In this document: piece by piece, positions 1-7,479 of the stretch | Numbering within the stretch: position 1 is the stretch's first letter | Layout of the letters: every line of letters begins with the position of its first letter | Source: Bacteroidota bacterium | GTDB taxonomy: Bacteria > Bacteroidota > Bacteroidia > Bacteroidales > Lentimicrobiaceae | Direction: 5' to 3' | DNA length: 64,000 bases | Assembly: GCA_023417935.1 (NCBI GenBank) | Contig: JAEZDY010000029.1 | Coordinates: 62,001 to 126,000, forward strand | Translations under genes and position numbers: made by a program | Notes under the pieces: model-generated | The model's input: only the letters and a program-made list of their open reading frames with translations | Database searches by the model: none | What the model was told of the DNA's origin: nothing

Positions 1-161
1 TAACATAATACAAAATTAATCAGGATATTAACAAAAATCAATTTTGCGATCAAAAAAAAATAGATATTATGCCTTGTTTCTTAGATTTAGCAATGAGAAA
101 ACAATAAAATTGACTAATTCCAGGAGCTCAATAAAAAAATATAGATTTTTTTTGCAAAGCA

Positions 162-192
162 CTTGCGTGAGATAATAATCTTCTTATCTTTG
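162..192 (+). promoter_or_regulatory. Promoter of tRNA-Asp
   Basis: A TTG at 163-165 is followed after 19 bases by TATCTTTG at 185-192. This matches the Bacteroidota housekeeping promoter pattern (TTTG / TAnnTTTG). The tRNA begins 17 bases after the -7 box, which is the expected distance for a short 5' leader. Confidence 0.65.
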
Positions 193-209
193 CAGCCTCA
201 AATGAACAT

Positions 210-283
210 GGTTCGGTAGTTCAGTTGGTTAGAATACGTGCCTGTCACGCACGGGGTCGCGGGTTCGAGTCCCGTCCGGACCG
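210..283 (+). tRNA. tRNA-Asp (anticodon GTC)
   Basis: A complete cloverleaf can be read. The acceptor stem pairs 210-216 with 276-282 (one T-G pair), the D-loop contains AGTTGGTTAGA, the anticodon GTC is at 244-246 in loop CTGTCAC, and the T-arm reads GCGGGTTCGAGTCCCGT. The discriminator base is G at 283, as is usual for tRNA-Asp. The CCA end is not encoded (CAA follows). It reads GAC/GAU codons. It stands alone with its own promoter and terminator. Confidence 0.97.
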
Positions 284-284
284 C

Positions 285-312
285 AAAAGCTCTCAGCAAT
301 GAGGGCTTTTTT
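285..312 (+). terminator. Rho-independent terminator after tRNA-Asp
   Basis: Stem AAAAGCTCTCA (285-295) pairs with TGAGGGCTTTT (300-310) across a GCAA tetraloop and ends in a T run. A nearly identical stem occurs at 6966-6994. Confidence 0.8.
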
Positions 313-500
313 GCTTTTATAGATTCATTTATTCGGCTGGTTTACCTAACCTGCTAAGGTCTCATCTTGATTAATCAAAAATGATTTTATTGAAGAAAAC
401 ATGAAGCACCTGTAGCTCAATATCTTGTATTTTCTTGATCCAGAAAATTTTGAACATTCGCGCCATGTACAATGTTGATTTGTACTAACGATTTACATAA

Positions 501-908
501 ATGGAAAGTATCAGGATAATTGATCTTCCAAAATTTGAGGATCCTCGTGGCAATCTCTCATTTATTGAGCAACAAAAGCATGTTCCATTTGATATTAAAA
601 GAGCCTACTGGATATATGATGTTCCAGGTGGACAAATACGAGGGGGGCATGCTTTCAGGGAACAACATGAGTTCATCGTTGCAATATCAGGTAGTTTTGA
701 TATTGTGATAATGGAAAATGGTAAAGAAACCAGAACTATCTCTTTGAACCGATCGTACTACGGTTTATATATTCCTCCTGGATTATGGAGGCAGATGCAG
801 AATTTCTCAACTAATTCGCTTGCTCTTGTTTTAAGTTCTACACATTATAACGCGGAGGATTATATTTATGATTTCAACACTTTCTTACAATTTAAACAGG
901 GCAATTAG
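501..908 (+). CDS. FdtA/QdtA-type dTDP-4-keto-6-deoxyglucose 3,4-ketoisomerase (first copy)
   Basis: This 135-residue single-domain cupin belongs to the WxcM-like/FdtA family. It is expected to move the keto group of dTDP-4-keto-6-deoxy-glucose from C4 to C3, the step before 3-amination. Family hallmarks visible are DPRGNLSFIE near residue 15, the YDVPGG..RGGHA segment around residues 40-51 that carries the active-site histidine, and the LNRSYYGLYIPPGLWRQM segment near residue 81. Length is normal for the family. It is the first gene of a glycan operon and overlaps the next gene by 41 bases. FdtA (Fuc3N) and QdtA (Qui3N) cannot be told apart by eye. A 6-base inverted repeat, GTACAA/TTGTAC, lies at 467-485 just before the start. 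Confidence 0.85.
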   Translation: MESIRIIDLPKFEDPRGNLSFIEQQKHVPFDIKRAYWIYDVPGGQIRGGHAFREQHEFIVAISGSFDIVIMENGKETRTISLNRSYYGLYIPPGLWRQMQNFSTNSLALVLSSTHYNAEDYIYDFNTFLQFKQGN

Positions 909-1323
909 TCAAACCAGTGTCTATGATTGCTCAATCCTGCCATTAAGTAAAATTCATAACAGAGCTGGGAATATTACAATTGTGGAGGGTGAAAGGAATG
1001 TTCCTTTTGAAATTAAACGAATATACTATTTATATGATATCCCTGGTGGGGAAGATCGTGGAGGTCATGCCCATAAGGTTTTAACTCAGTTAATTGTTGC
1101 AGCCGGAGGTTCATTTGATGTGAAGCTTGATGATGGTGTTAATAAAAAGATCGTTACATTAAACCGTCCTGACTATGGACTATATATTGTACCGGGTATT
1201 TGGCGTGAATTAATGGAGTTTTCATCAGGTGCAACCTGCCTGGTTCTGGCATCACACATTTATGATGAAAGCGATTATTTGAGAGAATACTCTGAATTCA
1301 AAAATTTTAAAAATGGACTATAA
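868..1323 (+). CDS. FdtA/QdtA-type 3,4-ketoisomerase (second copy)
   Basis: A 151-residue paralogue of the preceding protein with the same cupin landmarks: RAGNITIVEG, YDIPGGEDRGGHAHK (around residues 58-72) and LNRPDYGLYIVPGIWREL. The only in-frame ATG lies inside the end of the first copy, giving a 41-base overlap and an N-terminal extension of about 15 residues, so translation is probably coupled. Two adjacent diverged copies suggest either two isomerases with different product stereochemistry or one regulatory or inactive copy. The second copy keeps the histidine-bearing loop, so loss of activity is not evident. Confidence 0.83.
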   Translation: MISTLSYNLNRAISQTSVYDCSILPLSKIHNRAGNITIVEGERNVPFEIKRIYYLYDIPGGEDRGGHAHKVLTQLIVAAGGSFDVKLDDGVNKKIVTLNRPDYGLYIVPGIWRELMEFSSGATCLVLASHIYDESDYLREYSEFKNFKNGL

Positions 1324-1900
1324 TATTCACCCTTCTGCCGAAGTTCAAACTGATCAGATAGGTGAAGGAACTTTTATCTGGCAAAATTGTGTTGTCCTGG
1401 CAGGAGCAAAAATTGGTAAAAACTGCAATATAAATTATAATGTTTTTATTGAAAATGATGTTGTCATAGGCGATAATGTTACTGTTAAATCAGGTGTACA
1501 GTTATGGGATGGCATTTCTATTGCCAGTAATGTGTTCATTGGGCCAAATGCTACATTTACAAATGATATTCTACCCCGCTCAAAACATAAGCCTGAATCA
1601 TTCATTAAAACTATTATTGAAGAAGGAGCAAGTATTGGTGCAAATGCCACTATTATTGCTGGCCATACAATTGGTCGATATGCAATGATTGGTGCGGGAA
1701 GTGTGGTAACCAAGGATGTTCCACCCTTCACCCTCTGGTTCGGAAATCCAGCCAGTCAAAAAGGATTCGTAACACGCTATGGTAAGCCTTTGGATTTTAA
1801 TTTGATTGACAAGGAAGGTAATCTGTATGAACTTGCTAATGAAGAACCAATTTTAAATGATAAAATTTCTCGACTTACAAAAAGTCAACGCACAATATAA
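1313..1900 (+). CDS. Hexapeptide-repeat sugar N-acetyltransferase (FdtC/WbbJ type)
   Basis: A 195-residue left-handed parallel beta-helix acyltransferase. Successive hexapeptide turns are seen (IGEGTFIWQNCVVLAGAKIG, IGDNVTV, then IGANATIIAGHTIGRYAMIGAGSVVTKDVP near residues 107-138), followed by the FGNPA motif typical of WbbJ/FdtC/WlaK enzymes. It should acetylate the 3-amino group of the dTDP-3-amino-3,6-dideoxyhexose made by its neighbours, using acetyl-CoA. The start overlaps the preceding gene by 11 bases and the end overlaps the aminotransferase by 44. Position between isomerase and aminotransferase is the usual fdtA-C-B order. The substrate is inferred from context. Confidence 0.87.
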   Translation: MDYNIHPSAEVQTDQIGEGTFIWQNCVVLAGAKIGKNCNINYNVFIENDVVIGDNVTVKSGVQLWDGISIASNVFIGPNATFTNDILPRSKHKPESFIKTIIEEGASIGANATIIAGHTIGRYAMIGAGSVVTKDVPPFTLWFGNPASQKGFVTRYGKPLDFNLIDKEGNLYELANEEPILNDKISRLTKSQRTI

Positions 1901-2993
1901 TCAGGAACTTAAGCAGGCTGCTGCTGATGTAATAGATAGCGGCTGGTATCTGCTTGGTACCAAAGTTAAAGAGTTTGAAACCAACCTGGCTCAGTTTATT
2001 GGTGTCAGGCATGCTATAGGAGTGGCCAACGGACTTGATGCACTGCGGCTCATCCTCAAAGCCTATATCGAAACAGGTTTTATGCAGGAAGGTGACGAGG
2101 TGATTGTTCCTTCAAATACTTATATAGCCAGCATTCTGGCAATTACTGACAATCGGTTAAAACCTGTATTGGTTGAGCCAGATCTTTCAACATATAATTT
2201 GGACATCGCTAAAATTGAACGACATATCACTTCCCGAACCCGTGCTATCATGGTTGTACACCTATATGGTCAGGTATGTTGGAGTAACAAGTTAGTCGAG
2301 ATTGGCAATAAATATGGTTTGAAGATCATAGAAGATAATGCTCAGGCAATCGGAGCAGTATGGAACGGCTTAAACACAGGCTCATTAGGCGATGCGGCAG
2401 GTTTCAGCTTCTATCCGGGTAAGAATCTCGGTGCTCTGGGTGATTCGGGTGCAGTAACCACTAATGACGAAATGCTTGCTCATGTGATCAGGTCACTCGC
2501 CAATTACGGAAGTACAGTAAAATATCAGAATGATCATCAGGGTCTAAATAGCCGTCTTGATGAAATACAAGCTGCTTTTCTTACTGTCAAGCTGAAATAT
2601 ATAAACGGTGAGAACCAGAGGAGAAGAGAAATAGCCCAATTGTATTGCGAAAATATCACCCATCCTGAAATAATTTTGCCTGTGGTCAATGACGCGACCC
2701 CAATAATCGAGAGAACCGACCATGTATATCATTTATTTGTTATTAGAACTTCAAATAGGGATGAGTTCCAGAATTACCTTTCTGATAAAGGGGTACAAAC
2801 AATAATTCATTATCCCATTCCACCGCATAAGCAAAAGGCATATTCAAGAATGAATGATATTACTTTGCCAATTACTGAAAAGATTCACAAAGAGGTTCTT
2901 AGTCTGCCAATTAGTCCTGTAATGACAAATGAACAGATTGAAAAGGTTATTGAGTTGGTTAATTCATTTACAGTTAAGTTAGAAAAGCTTTGA
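1857..2993 (+). CDS. DegT/DnrJ/EryC1 PLP aminotransferase (FdtB/QdtB type)
   Basis: A 378-residue sugar aminotransferase of the DegT/DnrJ/EryC1/StrS family. Visible are the N-terminal FLDLQKVNAQY segment, the cofactor region GVANGLDALRLIL, HLYGQ, EDNAQAIGA, and the PLP-lysine segment GFSFYPGKNLGALGDSGA near residue 187. It should transaminate the 3-keto sugar produced by the FdtA-type isomerases, normally with glutamate as donor. Length is standard for the family. Its start overlaps the acetyltransferase by 44 bases and its stop overlaps the TTG start of the flippase, so the operon is fully coupled. Confidence 0.88.
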   Translation: MIKFLDLQKVNAQYNQELKQAAADVIDSGWYLLGTKVKEFETNLAQFIGVRHAIGVANGLDALRLILKAYIETGFMQEGDEVIVPSNTYIASILAITDNRLKPVLVEPDLSTYNLDIAKIERHITSRTRAIMVVHLYGQVCWSNKLVEIGNKYGLKIIEDNAQAIGAVWNGLNTGSLGDAAGFSFYPGKNLGALGDSGAVTTNDEMLAHVIRSLANYGSTVKYQNDHQGLNSRLDEIQAAFLTVKLKYINGENQRRREIAQLYCENITHPEIILPVVNDATPIIERTDHVYHLFVIRTSNRDEFQNYLSDKGVQTIIHYPIPPHKQKAYSRMNDITLPITEKIHKEVLSLPISPVMTNEQIEKVIELVNSFTVKLEKL

Positions 2994-4471
2994 TTACTCA
3001 AAAACAAGCCGGTTATCGCCAGGTAATGAAGGCTACCTCAATATTTGGTGGAGTGCAGGTTTTTACGATCATCATTAGCATTATCCGATCAAAATTTATC
3101 GCTATCCTGCTTGGTCCTATGGGAATGGGCATCTCAGGACTACTAACTGCCACGCTAGGAATGATTGCAGGAATGACAAATTTTGGATTGGCTACCAGTG
3201 CAGTAAAGGATATTGCAAGTGCTCATAGCACTGGTAATGAATGGAGGGTTTCAGTGATCGTTTCAGTATTCAGGCGAATAATGGTATTAACCGGGATATT
3301 AGGCACTTTGATTACCTTATTGTTTGCACCCTGGCTGAGTATGATTACATTTAAATCGCATGATTATACTCTGGCATTTATGTGGGTTTCTGTGACATTG
3401 TTATTGAATCAGTTAAGTGCTGGTCAGGCTGTGCTGCTCAGAGGAATGAGACAAATCAAGTATATGGCAAAAGCTACGGCTTTTGGCAGCTTGCTGGGTT
3501 TGGTAACAACAATACCTCTCTATTATTTCTATGGGGTAAAAGGTATCGTGCCTGCTATTATTATTTCGGCTGTGTTTTCATTACTACTGACTTGGTATTT
3601 TTCAAAGAAACTTAAAATTAAGCCCGTTCCTGTCAGCCTTTCTGATACTTATAACGAGGGAAAGGATATGATGAAATTAGGTTTCATGATTAGTCTAAGT
3701 GGATTAATTGCACTTGGTGTGTCATATGCAGTGAGAATTTTTATCAGTAACACAGGTGGAGTTGATCAGGTAGGCTTGTATAATGCTGGTTTTGCAATTG
3801 TAAATACTTACGTTGGAATGGTTTTTACAGCTATGAGCACAGACTATTATCCGCGACTTTCGGCTGTTGCTGACAATAATGAGAAATGCAAAGAAACAAT
3901 TAATCAACAGGCTGAAATAGCTCTACTGATACTTGCTCCGATTATTATGGTTTTCATTGTGTTCATCAACTGGGTTATACTATTGCTGTATTCAGTTAAA
4001 TTCATACCTATTAATGATATGATCTTATTTGCAATTGTTGGAATGTTATTTAAAGCAGCTGGTTGGGCGGTTGCTATGATATTCCTGGCCAAAGGTGCAA
4101 GCAAGTTATTCTTTTTGAATGAACTTTTTGCTAATGGTTATCTACTTGTGTTGAATGTGATAGGGTATAAATACTATGGATTAACCGGGCTTGGTATTTC
4201 ATTCCTTGTTGCCTATGTCATTTATGTGATCCAAGTGTACATTGTAACAACACGTGAATATAAATTCAGATTCACTGGTGATTTCATTAAAATATTTTCA
4301 ATCCAATTGGCCCTGGCAATTATATGTTTAGTAATAGTTAAACTATCATCAGGCCTGCTTAGCTACGCTTTTGGTGTTATAATAATTGCAGTTGCATCTA
4401 TTGTATCTTATAGAGAATTAAATAGAAGAATAGGGATTGCTGGTATACTAAGTAAAATGTTTAAAAAATAA
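2990..4471 (+). CDS. wzx: O-antigen/polysaccharide flippase (Wzx, MATE-like/MVF superfamily)
   Basis: A 493-residue very hydrophobic protein with about 12 membrane segments. It opens with YRQVMKATSIFGGVQVF and ends with a basic tail, as in O-antigen translocases. It should flip undecaprenyl-linked repeat units from the cytoplasmic to the periplasmic side. The start used here is TTG, forming a TTGA overlap with the previous stop; an ATG 12 codons later (3026) is possible but would drop residues commonly seen before KATS in this family. It lies in the same operon as the amino-sugar genes, which indicates the modified sugar is exported in a surface glycan. Confidence 0.85.
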   Translation: MITQKQAGYRQVMKATSIFGGVQVFTIIISIIRSKFIAILLGPMGMGISGLLTATLGMIAGMTNFGLATSAVKDIASAHSTGNEWRVSVIVSVFRRIMVLTGILGTLITLLFAPWLSMITFKSHDYTLAFMWVSVTLLLNQLSAGQAVLLRGMRQIKYMAKATAFGSLLGLVTTIPLYYFYGVKGIVPAIIISAVFSLLLTWYFSKKLKIKPVPVSLSDTYNEGKDMMKLGFMISLSGLIALGVSYAVRIFISNTGGVDQVGLYNAGFAIVNTYVGMVFTAMSTDYYPRLSAVADNNEKCKETINQQAEIALLILAPIIMVFIVFINWVILLLYSVKFIPINDMILFAIVGMLFKAAGWAVAMIFLAKGASKLFFLNELFANGYLLVLNVIGYKYYGLTGLGISFLVAYVIYVIQVYIVTTREYKFRFTGDFIKIFSIQLALAIICLVIVKLSSGLLSYAFGVIIIAVASIVSYRELNRRIGIAGILSKMFKK

Positions 4472-4483
4472 ATTAGTAATGAA

Positions 4484-6058
4484 GTGCAAATGAGTCAATT
4501 AACCAAAGAATTTCTGTTGCAAGAATACATTGCAAATAAAAATAGAGCACTTAAGTACTATAAAAATGGCAATTTAAATAGTGCTATAAATGCACTTACT
4601 TTCAGTTCAAAGATTGCAGAAGCGTATCCGATTCTTAGGGAGTTTTGCGATGATGAAACTGAATCTATTTTATTAGCTATCGCAAGTAAAATACTGAATA
4701 ATAGCCATATTAGACCATTCGACACTGACCAGAATAATGAAGTGAACAGTAAAAAAAGAGTCATTTTTTATAATGGGCAAATCATTGATTCAGGCGCGTT
4801 GAGCGAGCAGTATTTGTATTTTTTTCTTGAAAAAGGGTATTCCGTATTATTTATTGTGCCTGATATGAGCAATACCGTTAACGGTTCCAAGTTGCTTGAA
4901 TTTCTATATAAAGAACCTAATGTTGAAGTATTCATACCACATGAAAAAAGCAACGTTTCAAAAATTACGGCCATAAGTCACAAGATTGATCAATTCAATG
5001 CTTCACATGCATTTTTACATTTCCTGCCAGCTGATACCATAGGTTTTTGCTCATTTGTACTTAAGAAACACTTAAAACGAAACTATATAGTACATAATGA
5101 CCATACTTTCTGGTTAGGAAAAGCATGTAGCGATTATTTCATTGAATTCAGAAAATTTGGGTATCAATTATCACAGATCCGCCGACAGATAGATCCAAGT
5201 AAGCTACTCTTGATTCCGCTTTATCCTATTTTTCAAAATGTTTCATTTCAGGGTTTTCCTTTTGAGCGGGAAGGAAAAGTTGTTGGCTTTAGTGCTGCTA
5301 ACTTATACAAATACTACAAAGATCCAGAACTTAAATTGTTTCACGTTATCAAAGAGCTGCTAATCAAACATCCTGATTTTATTTTTTGCCTGGCAGGTTA
5401 CGGCAATGCTGAAATACTTAACAGTTTTATTAAAGAGTATAAACTTGAAGATAGGTTTTACTATTTAGCCAAAAGGAACGATTTCTACAGCCTTGTTGGA
5501 AATGTCGACATCCTATTTGAATCTTATCCCTTTAAGGGCGGTTTAACTGTTCTTTATGCGGTTTTGCAGAATATTGCGATTACAGGAATTTCAAATATGA
5601 GGTCTGCCTCTCAAACAACTTCCGAATACTTCGACTGTGAAGTCAAATATCAGGAACCTACTAACTTCAGCCAACTTGAAGAAGATGCAAGTCAGCTTAT
5701 TGAATCAACTGTAATGAGAAAGCAGCGGGCTGATCTCTTTAAAGATGTGCCAAATACAAAGCAGGAATTTCAACGCCGTATGACTAAGGTCATGAATAAT
5801 GATACTGCAGAGTTTATGAGAAAATATAATTCAGAGTTATTATACGATGACGATTATGCCCTTAATGAGTACTTAAGTTTACCTAAAGTATCGATTGATT
5901 TCAATATGCGTAAGTTTAAAATCCTGCATCATGAGTTGTCTTTATTCGAAAAGATTCAAATAGCGAGGAATCTGTTTAAAGATGAAGATTTTTACTTCAA
6001 AAATAGATTAAAATGGATGAATGCTCTGTTAGGGTTCTATAGGAGAGTATTCAGGTAA
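4484..6058 (+). CDS. Predicted glycosyltransferase-like protein of unrecognised family
   Basis: A 524-residue soluble protein at the end of the glycan operon, 12 bases after the flippase. The start is GTG (4484) or ATG two codons later (4490). The N-terminal ~80 residues are helical and TPR-like (ALKYYKNGNLNSAINAL). The middle resembles GT-B Rossmann halves: a nucleotide-sugar-domain-like stretch, GKVVGFSAANLYKYY, then CLAGYGNAEILNSFIKEY, then FESYPFKGGLTVLYAVLQN and an acidic loop. That pattern and the context suggest transfer of a sugar to the glycan. I do not recognise an exact family and no retaining GT4 E-x7-E motif is obvious. Confidence 0.6.
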   Translation: MQMSQLTKEFLLQEYIANKNRALKYYKNGNLNSAINALTFSSKIAEAYPILREFCDDETESILLAIASKILNNSHIRPFDTDQNNEVNSKKRVIFYNGQIIDSGALSEQYLYFFLEKGYSVLFIVPDMSNTVNGSKLLEFLYKEPNVEVFIPHEKSNVSKITAISHKIDQFNASHAFLHFLPADTIGFCSFVLKKHLKRNYIVHNDHTFWLGKACSDYFIEFRKFGYQLSQIRRQIDPSKLLLIPLYPIFQNVSFQGFPFEREGKVVGFSAANLYKYYKDPELKLFHVIKELLIKHPDFIFCLAGYGNAEILNSFIKEYKLEDRFYYLAKRNDFYSLVGNVDILFESYPFKGGLTVLYAVLQNIAITGISNMRSASQTTSEYFDCEVKYQEPTNFSQLEEDASQLIESTVMRKQRADLFKDVPNTKQEFQRRMTKVMNNDTAEFMRKYNSELLYDDDYALNEYLSLPKVSIDFNMRKFKILHHELSLFEKIQIARNLFKDEDFYFKNRLKWMNALLGFYRRVFR

Positions 6059-6079
6059 TAATTATTTAATGATGTTTTA

Positions 6080-6109
6080 TTTGTAGTTAATAAGTATTCC
6101 CTATATTTG
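6080..6109 (+). promoter_or_regulatory. Promoter of the outer-membrane barrel gene
   Basis: TTTG at 6080-6083, 18 bases of spacer, then TATATTTG at 6102-6109. It fits the Bacteroidota consensus and lies 58 bases before the ATG at 6167. Confidence 0.65.
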
Positions 6110-6166
6110 GACGTATTTTCAGGTCTTTGAATTTAATTAACCATAAATAACCAATCACAACACCAC

Positions 6167-6907
6167 ATGAAAGCACGTCACTTTTTTTTATTACCGGCAT
6201 TTTTGCTAGTTTTCAACATGTCATCTTTTTCACAGGAGATGAACCTTGCCAAAGCAAGCCTTACTTCACTATTATCAGGTAATATCTCACTTCAGTATGA
6301 GAGAATTTTAACTGAGAAGGTATCAACTTCACTTTCGCTATCAATGATGCCAAAGAAAGGCCTTCCTTTTGCTGGCTTGATATCTAACTCGATGGAAGTG
6401 ACAAATGAAGACATTGATTTTGATATCAAGAATATAAAATTCAGTTCATGGTCAATGGTCCCAGATATTCGTTTTTATTTGGGTGAAGGTTATGGACAGG
6501 GGTTTTATATTGGTCCTTATTTCAAGCACTCACAGTTTAAAGTACATGATTTTGATGTACAATACACAAACATTGAACAGGAGGTGAAGGATATTACCCT
6601 GTCAGGTAAATTCAGAACCAACTCAGCTGGCGTAATGTTTGGTGCCCAATGGTTGCTTGGAGAATATATATGCCTTGATTGGTGGATTCTTGGATTTCAT
6701 GGTGGTAGAAGCAAGGCAACTTTTACCGGCGAACCTTCATGGGAACTTTCAGAGGCAGAACAAGATGATTTAAAACAAGAACTAGAAACTCTGGAATTGT
6801 CAATGTTAAACTTTGAATCAACAGTTAGTGCTGATAAAGTAAGTATTATTTCAAAGAGTCCGTGGCTTGGTGTAAGGGCAGGGCTTTCAATAGGAGTAAG
6901 ATTCTAA
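6167..6907 (+). CDS. Predicted outer-membrane beta-barrel protein
   Basis: A 246-residue protein with a clear signal peptide (about residues 1-22, ending SSFSQ). The mature part alternates polar and apolar residues with repeated aromatic turns (FSSWSMVPDIRFYLGEGYGQGFYIGPYFKHS) and ends in a beta-strand with a terminal phenylalanine (LSIGVRF), the usual barrel C-terminus. A short acidic, helical insertion lies near residues 200-220. It resembles the small DUF3575-like barrels of Bacteroidota, but ligand and role are unknown. It has its own promoter and a terminator at 6966, so it is monocistronic. Confidence 0.7.
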   Translation: MKARHFFLLPAFLLVFNMSSFSQEMNLAKASLTSLLSGNISLQYERILTEKVSTSLSLSMMPKKGLPFAGLISNSMEVTNEDIDFDIKNIKFSSWSMVPDIRFYLGEGYGQGFYIGPYFKHSQFKVHDFDVQYTNIEQEVKDITLSGKFRTNSAGVMFGAQWLLGEYICLDWWILGFHGGRSKATFTGEPSWELSEAEQDDLKQELETLELSMLNFESTVSADKVSIISKSPWLGVRAGLSIGVRF

Positions 6908-6965
6908 GAGGGCTTCTTGTCCACTTGTCAAGAGGTGTTCGTATAACATTATAGTGAATGATCGA

Positions 6966-6994
6966 ATGAAAGCTCTCATTATGAGGGCTTTTTC
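6966..6994 (+). terminator. Rho-independent terminator after the barrel gene
   Basis: Stem AAAGCTCTCAT / ATGAGGGCTTT around 6969-6991, ending in five T. It is extended by an outer ATCGA/TCGAT pair at 6961-6965 and 6993-6997. Its core matches the terminator after tRNA-Asp. Confidence 0.8.
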
Positions 6995-7070
6995 GATTTT
7001 ATAAACCTATTTTAAGTAGTACCATGTAATTTTAATTTTCATATATTTGACTATCCAAACAACAAATATA

Positions 7071-7279
7071 ATGAGAACTACTTTACTTGTATTGTTATTC
7101 ATGGCTATCGGTTACACTTGCATAGCACAACAAAAAATAGCAATTGTGAATAATGCAGACAGCAGCTTCAACTTTTCAAATCAGTATTAAATAATGGTTC
7201 TCCTTACCTGCAGCGAAAAGAATATAATCTGAGTGAGATACAAACTTTCGCTAAAGAAATGAGTGCAAATGAACTTTAG
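7071..7279 (+). pseudogene. Decayed small secreted protein gene
   Basis: An ATG at 7071 opens a 39-codon frame beginning with a convincing signal peptide (MRTTLLVLLFMAIGYTCIAQ) and stopping at 7190. A second frame, shifted by two bases, carries on with coding-like sequence (VLNNGSPYLQRKEYNLSEIQ) to a stop at 7279. The simplest reading is one gene of about 70 codons broken by a frameshift around 7160-7180. A TATATTTG box at 7042-7049 suggests it was once transcribed. A further short frame (7306-7371) may be another remnant. The first frame could instead be a genuine 39-residue secreted peptide. Confidence 0.4.
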
Positions 7280-7407
7280 AATTGAATTTTCGGTACTCAG
7301 ATAAGATGAATTCTCCAACTTATAATTGCAATCTGGTAACCGGAACAGCCTACTTTTTCGTTGTCAGTTAAAAGAAAGCTAACTTTTTTAAATATTCATT
7401 TTTATTA

Positions 7408-7441
7408 TTTGGAGCTTTATACACTGATTTGCGTACTTTTG
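7408..7441 (+). promoter_or_regulatory. Probable promoter of the Omp28-like T9SS gene
   Basis: TTTG at 7408-7411 and TACTTTTG at 7434-7441, with a spacer of 22 bases (slightly long). It lies 39 bases before the ATG at 7480. Confidence 0.45.
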
Positions 7442-7479
7442 AATTCACATGAATAATAAATCACCAATCTATCATCAAC

